29,897 nucleotides of DNA from a virus, in IMG/VR virus record IMGVR_UViG_3300034685_000141, positions 1-29,897 of that record; one strand, written 5' to 3'. Below are positions 15,521 through 22,493 of this stretch, piece after piece. The notes beneath the pieces were generated by a model. The model ran no database searches, had not been told where the DNA came from, and worked only from the letters and a program-made list of their open reading frames with translations. Made by a program: the position numbers and the translations under genes. How positions within the stretch are numbered: the stretch's first letter is position 1; every line of letters starts with the position of its first letter.

Positions 15521-16977
15521 CTCCGCTTTCCAACCTTCGCTTTCTTCTTGCCCTTGACATCACCATTTATAAATTCCACTAAACCAGTTATTGCATCGGC
15601 CGGATCATCATACTCATTTTTGCCCTTTCGCTGATATTTACTTATTTCTTTATAAAACAGGGGGAATTTTCTTTTCCAACCTTCCGGCATAATAATTTGC
15701 TCCATGACGTTAGAACTGTTAACCAGTATCCTAGTCTTTTTATTTTTACTCTGGTGGAACCAGGTGACGCTACATTTTTTATTTTTTAGCTTTTTTAATT
15801 CCTTTTCTACATTTCGGGCAAATCCTCGGCCACCGTTGTTACTTTCGATTAAAGCTTCCCTTACACCATGCAAATCTAACCTTCTGGCTGTTTCCGGTTC
15901 TGTTTCTTCCATAGGTTCATCGGTACAATAGACATCCAGTACATACCCGTATCTACCTATTACTCCGGCACTAATACTTACTAGGTAGTCAGTTCCTGTG
16001 TCAGCGGTATCAGTGTAGTTAATAATTCTTTCAAAACTATCCGGATCAACGACATCATAAGTTTTAAATTCACCATACAAGCTACCTTTTTTATCGATTG
16101 GCTCTTGCATGTAGTTAGCCAGCCAAATATCTTCATCAAGCGTTGCCTTCTTTTCCAATAGGTTAGCTGTAGAATATAAATCCTCACATAAACTTCTTTC
16201 ATCCACTAATGCCGGCATTTTTAACTCATAACACCTATCAGGGAAATTGGACAATAACCTTCCCGCTAAATCATCGCTGGCCCAGCGGGTTTGAATAATA
16301 ATCTGTATTGCACCATCCAGCATCCGGGAAGCAAAAGTATTTTTATAAAAATCCCAGTGTTTTTCTTTAACCCGCTCATTTAACGCTTCTTCGGCATTTT
16401 TGATAGGATCATCTATGATGCCGATGTTTCCTCTCATACCGGTAATAGAGCCATCAAAAGAACTGGCTAAATAACTCATATAGGCTCCGTCTAGGCTCCA
16501 TAAGTTCATAGCGCCATCACCAGGCTTTATCTTAACATTGGGAAAAAAACTATTAACTACAAAATAGTTATCATCACCTTTGATTTCCTCATCCTCAATA
16601 GCATCACGCACTGACTTGGCAAATCTAGTGGAAAGAATTTGGTTATAACTTACTGTAATAACTTGGTTTTGAATGCTTTGGCCATAGGCCCAGGTCGCAA
16701 ACATTACACCGGTGTAAGATTTACCAAACCCGGGAGGAAGGTTTAAAACCAAAATGTCATAGGGCTTGCCCGTCTTGGGATTAATGAGCCTTTTTTCATA
16801 CATGGCCTGCATTGTATCACAGACTATACCCTGGTACTTTCGATGAGGTTTAAAAAAATCAGGATTTATAGCCATACAATATTCATGGAAATTCTTCTTG
16901 CCCCGCTCAATCACTCTTCTTCGCTGAGGGCTGATATCACCACCAGAAAGTTCCTTTAGTAGGCTCAAATTAATCAC
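15505..16977 (-). CDS. terL: Terminase large subunit
   Basis: A 490-residue packaging motor. The ATPase domain has Walker A at residues 81-89 (PPGFGKSYT), an adenine-binding TVSYNQ segment and Walker B at about 186-190 (GIIDD). The nuclease domain follows at about residue 320 (NYTDTADTGTDYLVSISAGVIG) with a later DVYCTDEP strand and a final DDPADAITGLVEF acidic site. Head-full packaging with host flanks, as in Mu, is expected for a transposable phage. Starts right after the small subunit. Confidence 0.95.
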   Translation of the reverse strand: MINLSLLKELSGGDISPQRRRVIERGKKNFHEYCMAINPDFFKPHRKYQGIVCDTMQAMYEKRLINPKTGKPYDILVLNLPPGFGKSYTGVMFATWAYGQSIQNQVITVSYNQILSTRFAKSVRDAIEDEEIKGDDNYFVVNSFFPNVKIKPGDGAMNLWSLDGAYMSYLASSFDGSITGMRGNIGIIDDPIKNAEEALNERVKEKHWDFYKNTFASRMLDGAIQIIIQTRWASDDLAGRLLSNFPDRCYELKMPALVDERSLCEDLYSTANLLEKKATLDEDIWLANYMQEPIDKKGSLYGEFKTYDVVDPDSFERIINYTDTADTGTDYLVSISAGVIGRYGYVLDVYCTDEPMEETEPETARRLDLHGVREALIESNNGGRGFARNVEKELKKLKNKKCSVTWFHQSKNKKTRILVNSSNVMEQIIMPEGWKRKFPLFYKEISKYQRKGKNEYDDPADAITGLVEFINGDVKGKKKAKVGKRRWLGL

Positions 16978-17523
16978 CTACCCTTTTAGATCATTTTCGA
17001 TTTTTTCCACTAGAGAATTAATTCTTTCTAGTAGCTCGGGATGCTGTTTCAACTCTTTAGAAAGGCTTTCTTTAACCTTACTAACAGCAGCATCTACACC
17101 TTTGTCAAACTCAAACTTGAGTTTTTCACGGCTTACAGCGGAGCGTTCCAGCGTTGCTAAGGTTCTAATGGCAGCTAGCGTATTTTTATCTATATTTTCA
17201 CTATCGGCATTAACCAGCATATCCATTAAAAGCTGAAAAGCCACCATAGAAGATGCTTCTGCCATATCCAGCTTTAATCCGGCAGACGTCTCAATGATGG
17301 ATCTGGCCTGTTCCTTAGCCCTACTAATACTTTCAAGTTTTGTTAAAAATTTTTTACCATAACGTTCTACAGATTTTTGGCTGATATCGTGACCAGCTTC
17401 TTTGATAAGCAAGGTTATTTCCTTATAGGTCATCCTTTTGTTTACTATGGCATCATTAATAGCTTCTCTTAACTCACTGGGCAATTGGTCAATTTTACTA
17501 TGGCTCCTATTTCTCTTCATCAT
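16978..17523 (-). CDS. Terminase small subunit, Mu gp27-like (DUF3486)
   Basis: A 181-residue protein of the DUF3486 family. It shows the family start (SKIDQLPSELREAINDAIVNKRMTYKEITLLIKEAGHDISQKSVERYGKKF in shortened form), a helix-turn-helix to recognise phage DNA, followed by a helical oligomerisation part. Pairing with a large terminase is as in Mu. It overlaps the upstream gene by four bases. Confidence 0.88.
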   Translation of the reverse strand: MMKRNRSHSKIDQLPSELREAINDAIVNKRMTYKEITLLIKEAGHDISQKSVERYGKKFLTKLESISRAKEQARSIIETSAGLKLDMAEASSMVAFQLLMDMLVNADSENIDKNTLAAIRTLATLERSAVSREKLKFEFDKGVDAAVSKVKESLSKELKQHPELLERINSLVEKIENDLKG

Positions 17524-17825
17524 AAATCAACCCCAGTATCTTCAACCGTTCCCTCCGCTAAATCAACGCCTTTAGTAGTTAATTTATATATCTCATTTTT
17601 TAAGATATCTTGACCAAAGGCAGTCTTCCCAAAATCCCTTTTTTCAATAAATCCATCCTCTGTGAGATAGGCGATACTTGCCCAAAATTCCTTTTCTGTG
17701 ACGGAATACCCTAAGTCGCAAAGTTGCTTATGTATACTTTTTGCCTCTAGTCCCGCCGGATACGCCCTTTCTAAGATTCTTACTATCCAACCTCTAACTT
17801 TTTTATTATGATCTGTAAATAACAC
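17520..17825 (-). CDS. Winged-helix protein, Mu-like late gene
   Basis: A 101-residue protein with an evident winged helix-turn-helix: VRGWIVRILERAYPAGLEAKSIHKQL, then SVTEKEFWASIAYLTEDGFIEKRD and a wing leading to YKLTTKGVDLAEG. Small wHTH proteins of this type stand before terminase genes in Mu-like phages (Mu gp26 region). It may help regulation or DNA packaging; there is no direct evidence. It overlaps both neighbours by one to six bases, so translation is probably coupled. Confidence 0.72.
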   Translation of the reverse strand: MLFTDHNKKVRGWIVRILERAYPAGLEAKSIHKQLCDLGYSVTEKEFWASIAYLTEDGFIEKRDFGKTAFGQDILKNEIYKLTTKGVDLAEGTVEDTGVDL

Positions 17826-18124
17826 TACTTACCACTCCTCTCTCCTGTTAATTTTCCTATATCCTTTTGAATTTCCAGCAAAAGATCTTTGATATAATCG
17901 ATTTTGTTTTCCAAGGCATTGATATCCCGGTAATGTTCATCTCTGGTGATGAAAAGCCTATAAAGTTCTTTCTGGTTGTCATTCACCTTTTCTTCTAGTT
18001 CCTCCACCCGTGCTTCATTCTTTTCCTGGCGTTTTTCCGATGTTTCATAAAACTTTTTTAGCGTCCAGGAAATATAACCTATAGCTATAGTTACCACGAT
18101 GTTAAATATGCTGCCAAAATCCAT
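17825..18124 (-). CDS. Membrane-anchored coiled-coil protein (gp25-like)
   Basis: A 99-residue protein with one N-terminal membrane helix (residues 4-22, GSIFNIVVTIAIGYISW) and a long charged coiled coil (residues 25-90). This build is found in DUF2730-like proteins of Mu-type phages and in XhlA-like accessory lysis proteins. It is the first gene of the late operon after the terminator, with an AAAGGAGGGAGG ribosome site about 11 bases from the ATG. A holin-accessory role is possible but unproven. Confidence 0.65.
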   Translation of the reverse strand: MDFGSIFNIVVTIAIGYISWTLKKFYETSEKRQEKNEARVEELEEKVNDNQKELYRLFITRDEHYRDINALENKIDYIKDLLLEIQKDIGKLTGERSGK

Positions 18125-18156
18125 ATTTAAATAGCCTCCCTCCTTTCAGAAAATAT

Positions 18157-18203
18157 AAAAAAAGGCACAGTAAACCATCCAGAAGGATAGTTTAAAGGCC
18201 TTT
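18157..18203 (-). terminator. Strong intrinsic terminator before late operon
   Basis: On the minus strand a base stem AAAGGC/GCCTTT and a 10-bp inner stem (18194-18185 with 18180-18171, TTCT loop, one G-T pair) are followed by seven U residues and AUAUUU. It lies between the nusG-like gene and the first late gene, so late transcription from upstream must pass it. Confidence 0.82.
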
Positions 18204-18219
18204 ATAATCCTGCATCACC

Positions 18220-18242
18220 GGTTATGGCCTAAACACATAACC
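18220..18242 (-). promoter_or_regulatory. Leader hairpin, possible NusG/LoaP loading site
   Basis: GGTTATG pairs with CATAACC around a nine-base loop, 3 bases after the nusG-like stop codon and 16 bases before the terminator. It has no U tract, so it is not itself a terminator. LoaP-type factors are known to need an RNA hairpin in the leader of target operons; that this is such a site is inference. Confidence 0.45.
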
Positions 18243-18244
18243 AA

Positions 18245-18742
18245 TTACATCAGTGCTTTTTGAAATTCCACTCCAACCCATGTACGCTTTTTTTCTCCTG
18301 ACAAGTCAAATTCCAGAAGAACCTTTTTCTTGCGTCTGTCCAATTTAACTATTTTATTCCTGTATTTTTCTATTGGACCAATAAACTTCAACTTACCCTG
18401 CTCGTTATATTCAACTATACTCTTTTCTTTAAAGTCATTAATAAGAAGAATATACTCCATTTCTTCGTCTGCAATCGGTTGTTTCAAACCACTGCCTAAA
18501 AAATATAATACAAACCAGGTATTTTTAATTAAGTAATATAGCCAATAGTCGTCTTTGGGAATTTTAACAAATACATACCCCGGTATAAGTTTTATAATCC
18601 TTTCTTTCCATTTACCCGCTTTATATTCAAATACTCTTTTTTGGGGGATTACAGCTACTATGTCATGTTTTTCTAGTCTCCCCTTGACCTTTTCTTCTTT
18701 GCCGGCAACAACTTTTATAGCATACCAGAATAATGGCTTCAT
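18245..18742 (-). CDS. NusG/LoaP-like transcription elongation factor
   Basis: A 165-residue NusG paralogue. The NGN domain (about 1-105) shows FWYAIKVVAGKEEKVKGRLEK in order, then the family hallmark IPGYVFVKI at 53-61 and NTWFVLYFLGSG at 74-85. A KOW-like domain follows (about 120-150: IGPIEKYRNKIVKLDRRKKKV). NusG-family proteins bind RNA polymerase and favour elongation; LoaP members act on specific operons through leader RNA and antitermination. The gene stands alone between two terminators, just before the late operon, whose internal terminators it could overcome. It is not a host nusG: no secE or L11 genes lie nearby. The ribosome site AAGG is ordinary. Confidence 0.85.
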   Translation of the reverse strand: MKPLFWYAIKVVAGKEEKVKGRLEKHDIVAVIPQKRVFEYKAGKWKERIIKLIPGYVFVKIPKDDYWLYYLIKNTWFVLYFLGSGLKQPIADEEMEYILLINDFKEKSIVEYNEQGKLKFIGPIEKYRNKIVKLDRRKKKVLLEFDLSGEKKRTWVGVEFQKALM

Positions 18743-18757
18743 ATTCTCAACAACCTT

Positions 18758-18794
18758 AAAAAAAATAGACTAGAACATTTTTCGTTCTAGTCTA
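18758..18794 (-). terminator. Intrinsic terminator after mor
   Basis: An 11-bp perfect stem (TAGACTAGAAC / GTTCTAGTCTA) with a seven-base loop, followed on the minus strand by eight U residues. It ends 15 bases before the nusG-like start codon, so the middle transcript should stop here. Confidence 0.85.
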
Positions 18795-18834
18795 ATTATA
18801 TTTCCTATTGATTTAGGTACATAGCTCACTTAAA
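18795..18834 (-). promoter_or_regulatory. Possible Mor-dependent late promoter
   Basis: A perfect TATAAT (18800-18795) has no -35 box. Upstream lies an imperfect dyad, TTTAAGT (18834-18828) and ACCTAAA (18818-18812), centred about 35 bases before the predicted start at 18788. Mu middle and late promoters also lack a -35 box and carry activator dyads close to this position. The predicted start falls within the terminator arm, so promoter and terminator overlap. Confidence 0.4.
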
Positions 18835-18844
18835 GAAAGACGCT

Positions 18845-19279
18845 TTATATTAAATCAAATAATGTTAGCTGGTTATCGTTACTCTTAATCCTGCAAGAAC
18901 CGCTATTGCCATTTATGATATTATAAAATCTTACTTTAGATATGTTATATTTTTGCATTAGTTTTCTTCGATTATCACCATTATATTCTTCTTTGACTTT
19001 TTTCTCAATGTAATTTTTTAGGAGGTTCTCTTTTTTCTGAAAGTAAATATTGGTCCCGCCGTAGTAAAACCTTAATAACTGGTACTTTTCTTCTCCGATG
19101 GCTTCTATCATTTCCTTGATATCTCCGGTTTTTTTAGCCTTTTCTTCTACATCCAAAGGGATATAAATATTATCACCGCCAAATAACCCGCACAGTTCTA
19201 CAACTGCTTCAATGCCAATAACTTGAGCTATATCTCTCATTTCACCCTTTAGATCATCTAATCCTAAATCGGGGTACAT
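18845..19279 (-). CDS. mor: Mor-family transcription activator
   Basis: A 144-residue protein of the Mor/C family. The N-terminal dimerisation domain has the signature IAQVIGIEAVVELCGLFGG-YIP (residues 17-41), a charged linker follows, and the C-terminal helix-turn-helix is near residues 111-130 (NRRKLMQKYNISKVRFYNII). In Mu, Mor turns on the middle promoter and C turns on late genes; here a single member is visible. A GGAGGTG site precedes the ATG. It is cotranscribed with the amidase and ends in a terminator. Confidence 0.9.
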   Translation of the reverse strand: MYPDLGLDDLKGEMRDIAQVIGIEAVVELCGLFGGDNIYIPLDVEEKAKKTGDIKEMIEAIGEEKYQLLRFYYGGTNIYFQKKENLLKNYIEKKVKEEYNGDNRRKLMQKYNISKVRFYNIINGNSGSCRIKSNDNQLTLFDLI

Positions 19280-19299
19280 GTCTGCACCTCCCTAAAACC

Positions 19300-20010
19300 C
19301 TAAATCATTTTTGCTAAGACTCCAAACATTTCACCAATAGATATCTTGTCAGCCAATCGGTTCTCCCAGTATTCCGGGGTATTAATTATCCCTTTATTAC
19401 AAAGTTTTTTAAAGGCTTCTACCTGCCAGGCAGGTATAATGTTTATTGGCTGAAGGTTTAGGTAACTTATAATTGCATCAGCTATTGCTTTGGCTTCTTT
19501 ATGTAAATAATCCTGAGACTTTAAAAGCTTAGCGTCTTCATAGTTAGTAAGGAAACCGCCTTCAACAATAATTGCATCAGTATCGTTATTCCAAATTCTT
19601 CTGATCATGTAGTACCAGTCTTCTTTTCTGTCATTAAGCTTGGTAAAGGACCTCCTGCTCGGCATCCCAATACCCGCTAACCTATCAAGAATATCTAATG
19701 CCAGTTTATCATCGTATTCATCATAGTGGGCATGTATAACCTCTGCACCCCTAGCCGATGAACTACCGGCAGCATTATGATGGATACTTACACACAAGTC
19801 AGGATTAAAGGTATTCACCAACCTCACCCGCTCATCAGGTGTAAGGTCTATATCGGAAGTCCGAGTTAGTTCAACGATTACATCATAGTTGTCCAATATT
19901 CTTTTAATTTCTAATCCTACTACCAAATTTAACTCTTTTTCTATCAGCTTATTTGCAGTTGCGCCGTAGTCTTTACCTCCATGCCCAATATCAATAACAA
20001 CTTTTTTCAT
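19300..20010 (-). CDS. N-acetylmuramoyl-L-alanine amidase (Amidase_3), endolysin
   Basis: A 236-residue zinc amidase that cuts the bond between muramic acid and L-alanine in peptidoglycan. The zinc ligands are visible: H10 in VIDIGHGGKDYGA, E24 in IEKELNL and H77 in SIHHNA. The catalytic glutamate is E150 in IVEGGFLTN. About 50 C-terminal residues (PAWQVEAFKKLCNKGIINTPEYW) look like a small wall-binding, SLH-like helical part. There is no signal peptide, so release needs a holin. Placement before mor, rather than among late genes, is unusual. Confidence 0.92.
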   Translation of the reverse strand: MKKVVIDIGHGGKDYGATANKLIEKELNLVVGLEIKRILDNYDVIVELTRTSDIDLTPDERVRLVNTFNPDLCVSIHHNAAGSSSARGAEVIHAHYDEYDDKLALDILDRLAGIGMPSRRSFTKLNDRKEDWYYMIRRIWNNDTDAIIVEGGFLTNYEDAKLLKSQDYLHKEAKAIADAIISYLNLQPINIIPAWQVEAFKKLCNKGIINTPEYWENRLADKISIGEMFGVLAKMI

Positions 20011-20026
20011 AGTTTCACCCCTTTTC

Positions 20027-20170
20027 TTAGCTTACATATTCCGCAGCTGCCACTATCTTTCCAGGACTAATACCATCATCTGGTATATAGCATATTCTAG
20101 GTCCCTTACTTAACTTTATCTTCTTCCCCCTATACCGGGACTTTCTAGCATTTTTCTTTCTCCTCGGCAT
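20027..20170 (-). CDS. Small basic protein
   Basis: A 47-residue protein with a strongly basic first half (MPRRKKNARKSRYRGKKIK) and a mixed second half containing IPDDGISPGKIVAAAEY. It could bind nucleic acid. It lies 16 bases before the amidase start. The AAAGG site is about 12 bases from the ATG, a little far. Reading frame, position and a composition like its neighbours support it, but it is not recognised. Confidence 0.55.
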   Translation of the reverse strand: MPRRKKNARKSRYRGKKIKLSKGPRICYIPDDGISPGKIVAAAEYVS

Positions 20171-20207
20171 AGATACACACACCTTTCTTCATTAGTTGGG
20201 ATACGCA

Positions 20208-20360
20208 TTAATCCATAGGTTGTAGTAAAAATCCACATATTTCACACGTATAGTCAACACCCTCTGCACAATCATCACAATAATAATCACCGCAACCACT
20301 CATACATTCCCAATGCACATCTTCAGAATTACATACAAAACACTTTTGAACATCGCCCAT
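20208..20360 (-). CDS. Small eight-cysteine zinc protein
   Basis: A 50-residue protein with eight cysteines in the order C-X2-C-X8-C-X3-C-X4-C-X2-C-X7-C-X2-C (positions 7, 10, 19, 23, 28, 31, 39, 42), enough for two zinc sites in a cross-brace or double-ribbon fold. It is very acidic between the knuckles. The ATG at 20360 has an AAGGAG site. Function unknown; such proteins often bind protein or nucleic acid partners. Confidence 0.7.
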   Translation of the reverse strand: MGDVQKCFVCNSEDVHWECMSGCGDYYCDDCAEGVDYTCEICGFLLQPMD

Positions 20361-20397
20361 TTACAATTTCTCCTTCATAAAATAATTGGAATGTGAC

Positions 20398-20961
20398 TTA
20401 GTCACCAATATTAAATTTTTTACAGGCTTTTGAAAAATTATATTCCTCACCTGTTAATTGCTTATACCAATATAAGTTAGACAAATAGACTTCAGGGAGC
20501 AATCCTTTTGCTTTATCTTTCGAGGTATCCCAAGCTACTAGATTTCTAGCAATTACTTCTTTTAGTTTCAAATACTCTAACTTAACTTTGGCAACTTCTT
20601 TGCGTAGCTCTATAGCTTCTGTTTCACTTGGTTTACTCTCTATCAACGCTTTTACTTCTTTAGGGCTTAATTGATTATCTTCATAAGCTGCTAACTTCTG
20701 CCTAAGCTCTGCATGGCCCACGGCCATGTGATAAAGTAGTGACACAGGGCAATCGCAATCCATATACTCCCCAAATTCTTCTGCGCCAACCTCGATATCT
20801 ATATCGCATTTAGACTTACATTCTTTTTTGCAATAGTTTACAATGCTCAAATCTTCTCCGTTGTCGTAATCCCTTATAAAAACTTCTCCGTCCTTAATAA
20901 CGGTCATGTTATGTAACCATTGATAATTCCCTTTTGGATCATCAGTTGTTAGACGCTCCAT
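20398..20961 (-). CDS. Conserved phage protein of unknown function
   Basis: A 187-residue protein. The first part has a MERLTTDDPKGNYQWLHNM start and a cysteine cluster (YCKKECKSKCD, later DCDC), followed by a helix HMAVGHAELRQKLAAYED typical of small phage proteins with many cysteines, and a helical coiled-coil second half (about 95-150). Start ATG at 20961 behind a GGAG site. It is an early-region accessory protein; no enzyme motif was seen. Confidence 0.65.
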   Translation of the reverse strand: MERLTTDDPKGNYQWLHNMTVIKDGEVFIRDYDNGEDLSIVNYCKKECKSKCDIDIEVGAEEFGEYMDCDCPVSLLYHMAVGHAELRQKLAAYEDNQLSPKEVKALIESKPSETEAIELRKEVAKVKLEYLKLKEVIARNLVAWDTSKDKAKGLLPEVYLSNLYWYKQLTGEEYNFSKACKKFNIGD

Positions 20962-20991
20962 GATTTTTCACTCCTTCGCATAATTTACAAA

Positions 20992-21183
20992 CTACATCAT
21001 TAAAATATCCAGAAAAAAACCGACTACTACAATAGGCAGCCAACAAAAAATACATATCACAATATAAAAAAACCAACTAAATCCTTCTAAAGTAGCATTG
21101 GCCGCCTCTAGCGTTATAATCCCGAACATTAATCCCGTAAGACAATATAAAGATAAAATCCACCTTTTAATATCTTCCCACAT
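20992..21183 (-). CDS. Small membrane protein, two helices
   Basis: A 63-residue protein with two hydrophobic stretches (about 9-26, ILSLYCLTGLMFGIITL, and 36-60, a very hydrophobic Trp/Phe/Cys-rich segment). I chose the ATG at 21183 (MWEDIKRW) because AAGGAGAGG stands eight bases upstream; a longer frame from 21249 would overlap the preceding gene. It could serve as a membrane partner for lysis or superinfection exclusion; neither is shown. Confidence 0.6.
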   Translation of the reverse strand: MWEDIKRWILSLYCLTGLMFGIITLEAANATLEGFSWFFYIVICIFCWLPIVVVGFFLDILMM

Positions 21184-21196
21184 AACTTTCCTCTCC

Positions 21197-21586
21197 TTAA
21201 ACAGCCTTACTTTTAACTTCACGTATCCATCCTCTAGGAATTTTACCAAAAAATAAATACCAATCTTTACTGCCCGTCCAATCTTTAATTAATCTTTTAT
21301 TTTCCCCCGGTAATTTGGGTAGATAATCATAGGCACTCCATAGTTTTGAGCGGTGATGTTTAGGTATGACTACTGTAATTCTGAAAGCCGTCCGATCATA
21401 ACCCAGAATATGGCTTGTTGCCCAACTTTGATTATTAAAGTCACTATCTTTTGTCAGCCATTGACAAGGAGTTAAAAACTCATACTGTTTTAACTGTTCA
21501 TTAAAAATAGGCAATACCCCTAATGTTATTCCCTGTTTTAATATATCTGGCAATAAATGTTCAGATGTAAAATGATACAGCTTCAT
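21197..21586 (-). CDS. Possible ADP-ribosyltransferase-fold protein
   Basis: A 129-residue protein. The start MKLYHFTSEHLLPDILKQGI is the usual first strand and helix of small ADP-ribosyltransferase-fold proteins (H-x-T with L--IL-QGI, as in DarT, KptA and Arr relatives). A FRITVVIP strand follows, and a terminal FFGKIPRGWIREV strand resembles the closing strand of these folds. Catalytic residues beyond the first histidine cannot be assigned by eye. It overlaps the preceding stop as ATGA, so it is translationally coupled. It may modify a host or phage target, but this is inference. Confidence 0.55.
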   Translation of the reverse strand: MKLYHFTSEHLLPDILKQGITLGVLPIFNEQLKQYEFLTPCQWLTKDSDFNNQSWATSHILGYDRTAFRITVVIPKHHRSKLWSAYDYLPKLPGENKRLIKDWTGSKDWYLFFGKIPRGWIREVKSKAV

Positions 21587-21786
21587 GATTTCAGCTTTAC
21601 CCCTCCTTGTGGTATTGGTTTAAAGTTAGCTCCTATCAAAACTGCTACATCATATCCCAATCCCGTGAGATTTTTTATTGTATTTGAAGCGGTATTAATA
21701 TCTTTAAAAACTCTACTTATAATCAAAGCTTTGTTAATTGTTGCGGTTACAACAATTAAGTCACTTCTTAAAACATCAAACTCCAT
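21583..21786 (-). CDS. Small unknown early protein
   Basis: A 67-residue protein (MEFDVLRSDLIVVTATINKAL...) with an alternating strand-helix pattern (DLIVVTATI, RVFKDINTASNTIKNLTGLGYDVAVLIG). I chose the ATG at 21786, with GAAGGG ten bases upstream; an upstream TTG at 21816 would overlap the preceding gene. It overlaps the next gene by four bases. Not recognised. Confidence 0.5.
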   Translation of the reverse strand: MEFDVLRSDLIVVTATINKALIISRVFKDINTASNTIKNLTGLGYDVAVLIGANFKPIPQGGVKLKS

Positions 21787-21808
21787 GCCTTCACAACCCT
21801 TCAAAAAA

Positions 21809-22294
21809 TTATTCAACCAAATAGCTTAAATCCCGAACTTTATTAAAACTACCCTTGTTATAATCGTCATACTTTCCTTCCAAAACTTTCACAATGTTTG
21901 TTTGATTAGCAATAATCCAGTCAAAGCTTGCTCGCCATCCTCTGTCATTCTTACCTTTACAAAAACTACTGGCTTCTAGTTTTCTAAAAACCTCTTCAAA
22001 AACTTTTAAATCACCTAATTGCTCCCACCGGCACTTTAAAGACATTTTTCTTCTATCCGTAATTGCAGTTACTTTTGGATAACTCTTACAAATATCGTTC
22101 CAGAGTTTTCTTATTTCCTCGTACGGGACACGTTCATTTATTTTTTCATAGATTTCTAAATTTCTTTCGAGTTTAATCCAACTATCATCTCCACATAGTG
22201 GGCAAACAATGTTTATTTCCATAACCGGATTTTCAACCCAGAAATGTTTATTACATCTCATACACGATATTTCTGTAACCTTGGCTAATACCAT
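21809..22294 (-). CDS. Zinc-ribbon protein with phage replication-like tail
   Basis: A 161-residue protein. Residues about 10-40 hold two Cys pairs (CMRCNKHFW and CPLCGDD), a zinc ribbon. The rest (VPYEEIRKLWNDICKSYPKV, then LTDRRKMSLKCRW-like and FEEVFRKLEASSFCKGKN---WRASFDWIIANQTNIVKVLEGKYDD) matches a C-terminal block common in Firmicutes phage replication-associated proteins. ATG at 22294 has GGGAGG nine bases upstream, better than the ATG at 22318, which overlaps the previous gene. A replication-helper role is inferred. Confidence 0.65.
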   Translation of the reverse strand: MVLAKVTEISCMRCNKHFWVENPVMEINIVCPLCGDDSWIKLERNLEIYEKINERVPYEEIRKLWNDICKSYPKVTAITDRRKMSLKCRWEQLGDLKVFEEVFRKLEASSFCKGKNDRGWRASFDWIIANQTNIVKVLEGKYDDYNKGSFNKVRDLSYLVE

Positions 22295-22298
22295 TACG

Positions 22299-22493
22299 TT
22301 AAACCTCCCTGACTTCATACTCTCCGCATTTAATTGAACTGGTGAGAATACAGGTTTTCCAGCACTCTGTCTGAAAAACTAGGAACTTTTCATAAAATTC
22401 AACCAAAACACCTGTTATAGTGTTTTTACTTTCTCTTTTTCTAGTGCTTCCAACTCCTTTATAAATTATCTTGTACTTCTTCCCGACTACCAT
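22299..22493 (-). CDS. Small SH3-like phage protein
   Basis: A 64-residue, beta-rich protein (KKYKIIYKGVGSTRKRESKNTITGVLVEFYEKFLVFQTECWKTCILTSSIKCGEYEV). The KYKI-YKG-GSTRKR then VVVE-Y---LVF pattern is a familiar small phage protein of unknown function, perhaps an SH3-like barrel binding RNA or DNA. Its start overlaps the gemA-like gene by 35 bases, in a different frame. Confidence 0.6.
   Translation of the reverse strand: MVVGKKYKIIYKGVGSTRKRESKNTITGVLVEFYEKFLVFQTECWKTCILTSSIKCGEYEVREV

Noticed and set aside
15981-16202. A minus-strand frame inside the large terminase gene.
   Set aside because: Out of frame with an intact terminase and without features of its own.
18245-18742. Host nusG rather than a phage gene.
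   Set aside because: It lies within phage genes on the same strand, lacks the usual secE and ribosomal protein neighbours, and has a divergent KOW domain.
20388-20400. A small GTGAC/GTCAC palindrome at the stop of the 20398 gene.
   Set aside because: Only five pairs, with no U tract; too weak to call a terminator or an operator.
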